From Methanosarcinales archaeon (lineage in GTDB: Archaea > Halobacteriota > Syntropharchaeia > Alkanophagales > Methanospirareceae), in assembly GCA_025464345.1 (NCBI GenBank), contig JAODGP010000093.1, forward strand, positions 1 through 6,958: a stretch of DNA of 6,958 nt, given 5' to 3'. The position numbers and the translations under genes are program-made. Position 1 is the first letter of the stretch, and each line of letters begins with the position of its first letter. The notes beneath the pieces were generated by a model. The model searched no databases, had not been told where the DNA came from, and worked only from the letters and a program-made list of their open reading frames with translations. Positions 5,330 to 6,958 of this stretch are shown one piece after another.

Positions 5330-5335
5330 ATTGAT

Positions 5336-6232
5336 ATGAGAGAGTGGTATGGTAAGGATTGGGGATTGACCGTGCGGATGGTGCTGACAGCGGGTTTACT
5401 GGTGATTGTCTACCTTGCGTTCCTTACGATACTGGCGCAGTTCATGGAGGCGATCCCGCTGCTTATGATTGCCGCGGTATTCCTCATAGCACAGTACTAT
5501 TTCGCCGATAAGCTTGTGTTATGGAGCACGGGTGCGAGGATAGTATCACGCGATGAGTATCCGGAATTACATACGATAGTGGAGCGGTTATGCAATCTTG
5601 CAAATTTGAGTAAACCCCGTATCGCAGTGATAGACACGCCGATACCAAATGCATTTGCGACCGGGCGGAGCCAGAATAAGGCGGTGGTGGCGGTTACGAC
5701 CGGGCTGTTGCACAGGTTGAACCGGGAGGAACTGGAAGGTGTGCTGGGGCATGAACTCACGCATGTAAAGAATCGGGACGTGCTTGTGATGACCATTGCG
5801 AGTTTCTTATCCACGATAGCATGGTTCGTAATGCGGTTCTCATTCTATTCATCACTCTTCCGTGGTGGAGGCAGAGACAGGGGTGCCGGTGCCACTATCA
5901 TCATCTTCCTCGTATCCCTGCTCGTATGGTTCATCAGCTTCATGCTTATAAGAGCGTTATCGCGCTACCGTGAGTTTGCCGCAGACAGGGGTTCTGCAAT
6001 CATCACGGGCAACCCGTCCGCGTTAATCTCCGCATTATTGAAGATAAGCGGGGTGATGAAGCGTGTTCCAGCCAGGGACCTGCGTGAGGTCGAAGGGATG
6101 AATGCATTCTTCATCATACCGGCTATATCGGGCGATACAATCATGAGTCTGTTCTCAACACATCCACCACTGGAGAAGAGGATAGAGCGATTGAGTGCGA
6201 TGGAACGTGCGATGGAGCATGGGACTTATTGA
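5336..6232 (+). CDS. htpX: HtpX-type membrane zinc metalloprotease (M48 family)
   Basis: HtpX is an integral membrane protease that degrades damaged or misassembled membrane proteins and is commonly linked to envelope or heat stress. The 298-residue length is normal. Two N-terminal hydrophobic segments (about 14-33 and 38-57) precede the conserved SRDEYPELH (71-79) and PNAFATGR (104-111). The catalytic zinc motif is HELTHVKNRD (His139, Glu140, His143). Two further hydrophobic spans lie at about 149-170 and 184-206. The third zinc ligand is in SRYREFAADRGSA (Glu213, with Asp217). The C-terminal motif STHPPLEKRIERL (274-286) completes the family signature, so it should be active, with the active site facing the cytoplasm. 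It is the first gene of a two-gene unit with pspAB, overlapping by 14 bases. Confidence 0.95.
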   Translation: MREWYGKDWGLTVRMVLTAGLLVIVYLAFLTILAQFMEAIPLLMIAAVFLIAQYYFADKLVLWSTGARIVSRDEYPELHTIVERLCNLANLSKPRIAVIDTPIPNAFATGRSQNKAVVAVTTGLLHRLNREELEGVLGHELTHVKNRDVLVMTIASFLSTIAWFVMRFSFYSSLFRGGGRDRGAGATIIIFLVSLLVWFISFMLIRALSRYREFAADRGSAIITGNPSALISALLKISGVMKRVPARDLREVEGMNAFFIIPAISGDTIMSLFSTHPPLEKRIERLSAMERAMEHGTY

Positions 6233-6788
6233 TGCATTACTGGGGCGAGTGAGACCGGCTGCACCCAGGATTGATACGCTGTTCAGCATCTCCACAGCAT
6301 GTATCACGCTGGAGGCGAATCTGGACATCACACATGCGGGTGTGGCAGGTATATGCTTCAAGATAGTATCATCAACGACGTTCGACCGGCTGCGATCGGA
6401 TCTTGAGGATTTATTGACGCTTACCAGACGAGACACAGCAACGGAATACCGGATAGAGAAGGATTCGTTTGGCTATCTCTGGATAGTGCTGAGGGATAAT
6501 GATTTTGAGGATCTGGTAACCACGATCAATCTGATCTCGGAGACCGTGATAGAGAACGGCTTTGGAAGCGCTTTGCTATGCTCTGTATTTAAATTCAAGA
6601 ATCGCAGGGGTAAGAAAATCTACATGATATACAACTACAAGAGTGGCAGGTTCTACCCGTTCATACCCGAAGGAGCACGAGAGAGGGACGAGCAGTACGA
6701 GCTGAAACTGAATGCCGTGCTGAGTACCGAGTTACCGCTGGAGAAGGATATAAGCAAATGGTACCCGATGTGGGGTATCCCGCTATAA
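6219..6788 (+). CDS. pspAB: PspA-associated protein PspAB homologue
   Basis: This 189-residue soluble protein matches the family annotated as PspA-associated protein PspAB, which often sits next to htpX in archaea and actinobacteria; its biochemical role is not established. Recognisable segments, from memory of the family: MGLIDALLGR (1-10), LFSISTACITLEANL (21-35), AGVCF-like AGICFKIV (43-50), DSFGYLWIVLRDNDFEDLV (82-100), GFGSALLCSVFKF (114-126), YMIYNYKSGRFYPF (135-148), ELPLEKDISKWYPMWGIP (171-188). I chose the ATG at 6219 because the family begins MGLxD; an ATG eight codons upstream (6195) would add unrelated residues. The start overlaps the end of htpX by 14 bases, so translation is probably coupled. 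GGAG lies almost against the ATG. No PspA/Vipp1 gene is visible here. Association with HtpX-dependent envelope stress is inferred from the neighbourhood. Confidence 0.85.
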   Translation: MGLIDALLGRVRPAAPRIDTLFSISTACITLEANLDITHAGVAGICFKIVSSTTFDRLRSDLEDLLTLTRRDTATEYRIEKDSFGYLWIVLRDNDFEDLVTTINLISETVIENGFGSALLCSVFKFKNRRGKKIYMIYNYKSGRFYPFIPEGARERDEQYELKLNAVLSTELPLEKDISKWYPMWGIPL

Positions 6789-6799
6789 GCTACCGTGAT

Positions 6800-6830
6800 T
6801 TATTAAAAAATAAAAAAGAAGGGGTTTTTT
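6800..6830. terminator. Bidirectional A/T-rich terminator between convergent genes
   Basis: After pspAB the + strand reaches GGGGTTTTTTGGG (6821-6833). On the - strand, after the stop of the next gene, it reads CTTCTTTTTTATTTTTTAAT (about 6822-6803), a strong run of T-tracts. Both fit archaeal U-rich termination of convergent transcripts; no long hairpin is present. Confidence 0.55.
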
Positions 6831-6835
6831 GGGAA

Positions 6836-6958
6836 TTACAGGACCAGGATTTTGTCTGCGCCGAGGGCTGCTTCTATCGCGTCCGGGATTTTCACGGGCA
6901 TTATGAAATCTTCGATATTTGATGTGTCTTCTACCGACGTAGCGAAGCCACTGACAAC
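6836..6958 (-). CDS. C-terminal fragment of an unrecognised protein (5' part outside window)
   Basis: The - strand frame is open from the right edge to TAA at 6838-6836 and gives 40 residues, including SVEDTSNIEDFIMPVKIPD and ending ALGADKILVL. Its composition is protein-like and its stop is followed by a strong T-rich terminator, so I believe it is a real gene end. I do not recognise the family. The fragment looks like part of a globular cytoplasmic protein, with no hydrophobic segment long enough to span the membrane. It converges on pspAB, with 47 bases between the stops. Confidence 0.6.
   Translation of the reverse strand, partial: VVSGFATSVEDTSNIEDFIMPVKIPDAIEAALGADKILVL

Noticed and set aside
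6195..6218. Upstream ATG start for PspAB
   Set aside because: The family starts MGLxDxLLG, which matches the ATG at 6219; the extra eight residues are an out-of-frame reading of the htpX end.
1..6958. CRISPR array, insertion sequence, tRNA, integrase site or defence island
   Set aside because: I saw no regularly spaced direct repeats, transposase motifs, terminal inverted repeats, tRNA cloverleaf or defence gene. The hairpin at 4116-4130 is too short to be a tRNA arm set or a repeat unit.

Overview
The window looks archaeal, most likely from a euryarchaeal methanogen or anaerobic methane/alkane oxidiser. The evidence is an HdrC-HdrB heterodisulfide reductase pair, a TFB (archaeal TFIIB), an archaeal-type SRP (7S) RNA, a PurP-family ligase, TATA/box A promoters close to start codons, and T-rich terminators. 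GC content is moderate by eye. An ANME-1/Methanophagales or related Methanomicrobia origin is plausible, but that is an impression, not a demonstration.

Layout, left to right: (1) the coiled-coil C-terminus of an unknown + strand protein (to 137), convergent with (2) the hdrC-hdrB operon on the - strand (182-1635). Upstream of hdrC lies about 600 bases without an intact protein gene. It holds (3) a decayed C-terminal remnant of an MJ0936/YfcE-type phosphodiesterase (about 1721-1853) and (4) a complete SRP RNA gene on the - strand (about 1853-2168), recognised from helices 1, 6 and 8. Next are (5) a divergent-sequence TFB on the - strand (2241-3149); (6) an ADP-ribosylglycohydrolase on the + strand (3216-4100), whose promoter is interleaved with that of TFB; (7) a PurP-like ATP-grasp protein on the - strand (4151-5278), apparently of the non-canonical paralogue type; (8) htpX and pspAB, overlapping, on the + strand (5336-6788); and (9) the C-terminus of an unrecognised - strand gene (6836-6958).

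How the parts relate: hdrCB encodes two of the three core subunits of a heterodisulfide reductase; no HdrA is adjacent. SRP RNA (co-translational membrane targeting) and HtpX/PspAB (membrane-protein quality control, envelope stress) both concern the membrane but are separated by other genes, so no functional unit is implied. Most genes appear to be short transcription units with their own box A. The only multi-gene units are hdrC-hdrB (4-base overlap) and htpX-pspAB (14-base overlap). I see no CRISPR array, insertion sequence, tRNA or obvious new defence system. The least ordinary features are the SRP RNA/pseudogene junction, the atypical TFB, the PurP paralogue with an altered ATP/metal site, and the colliding TFB/ADP-ribosylglycohydrolase promoters.
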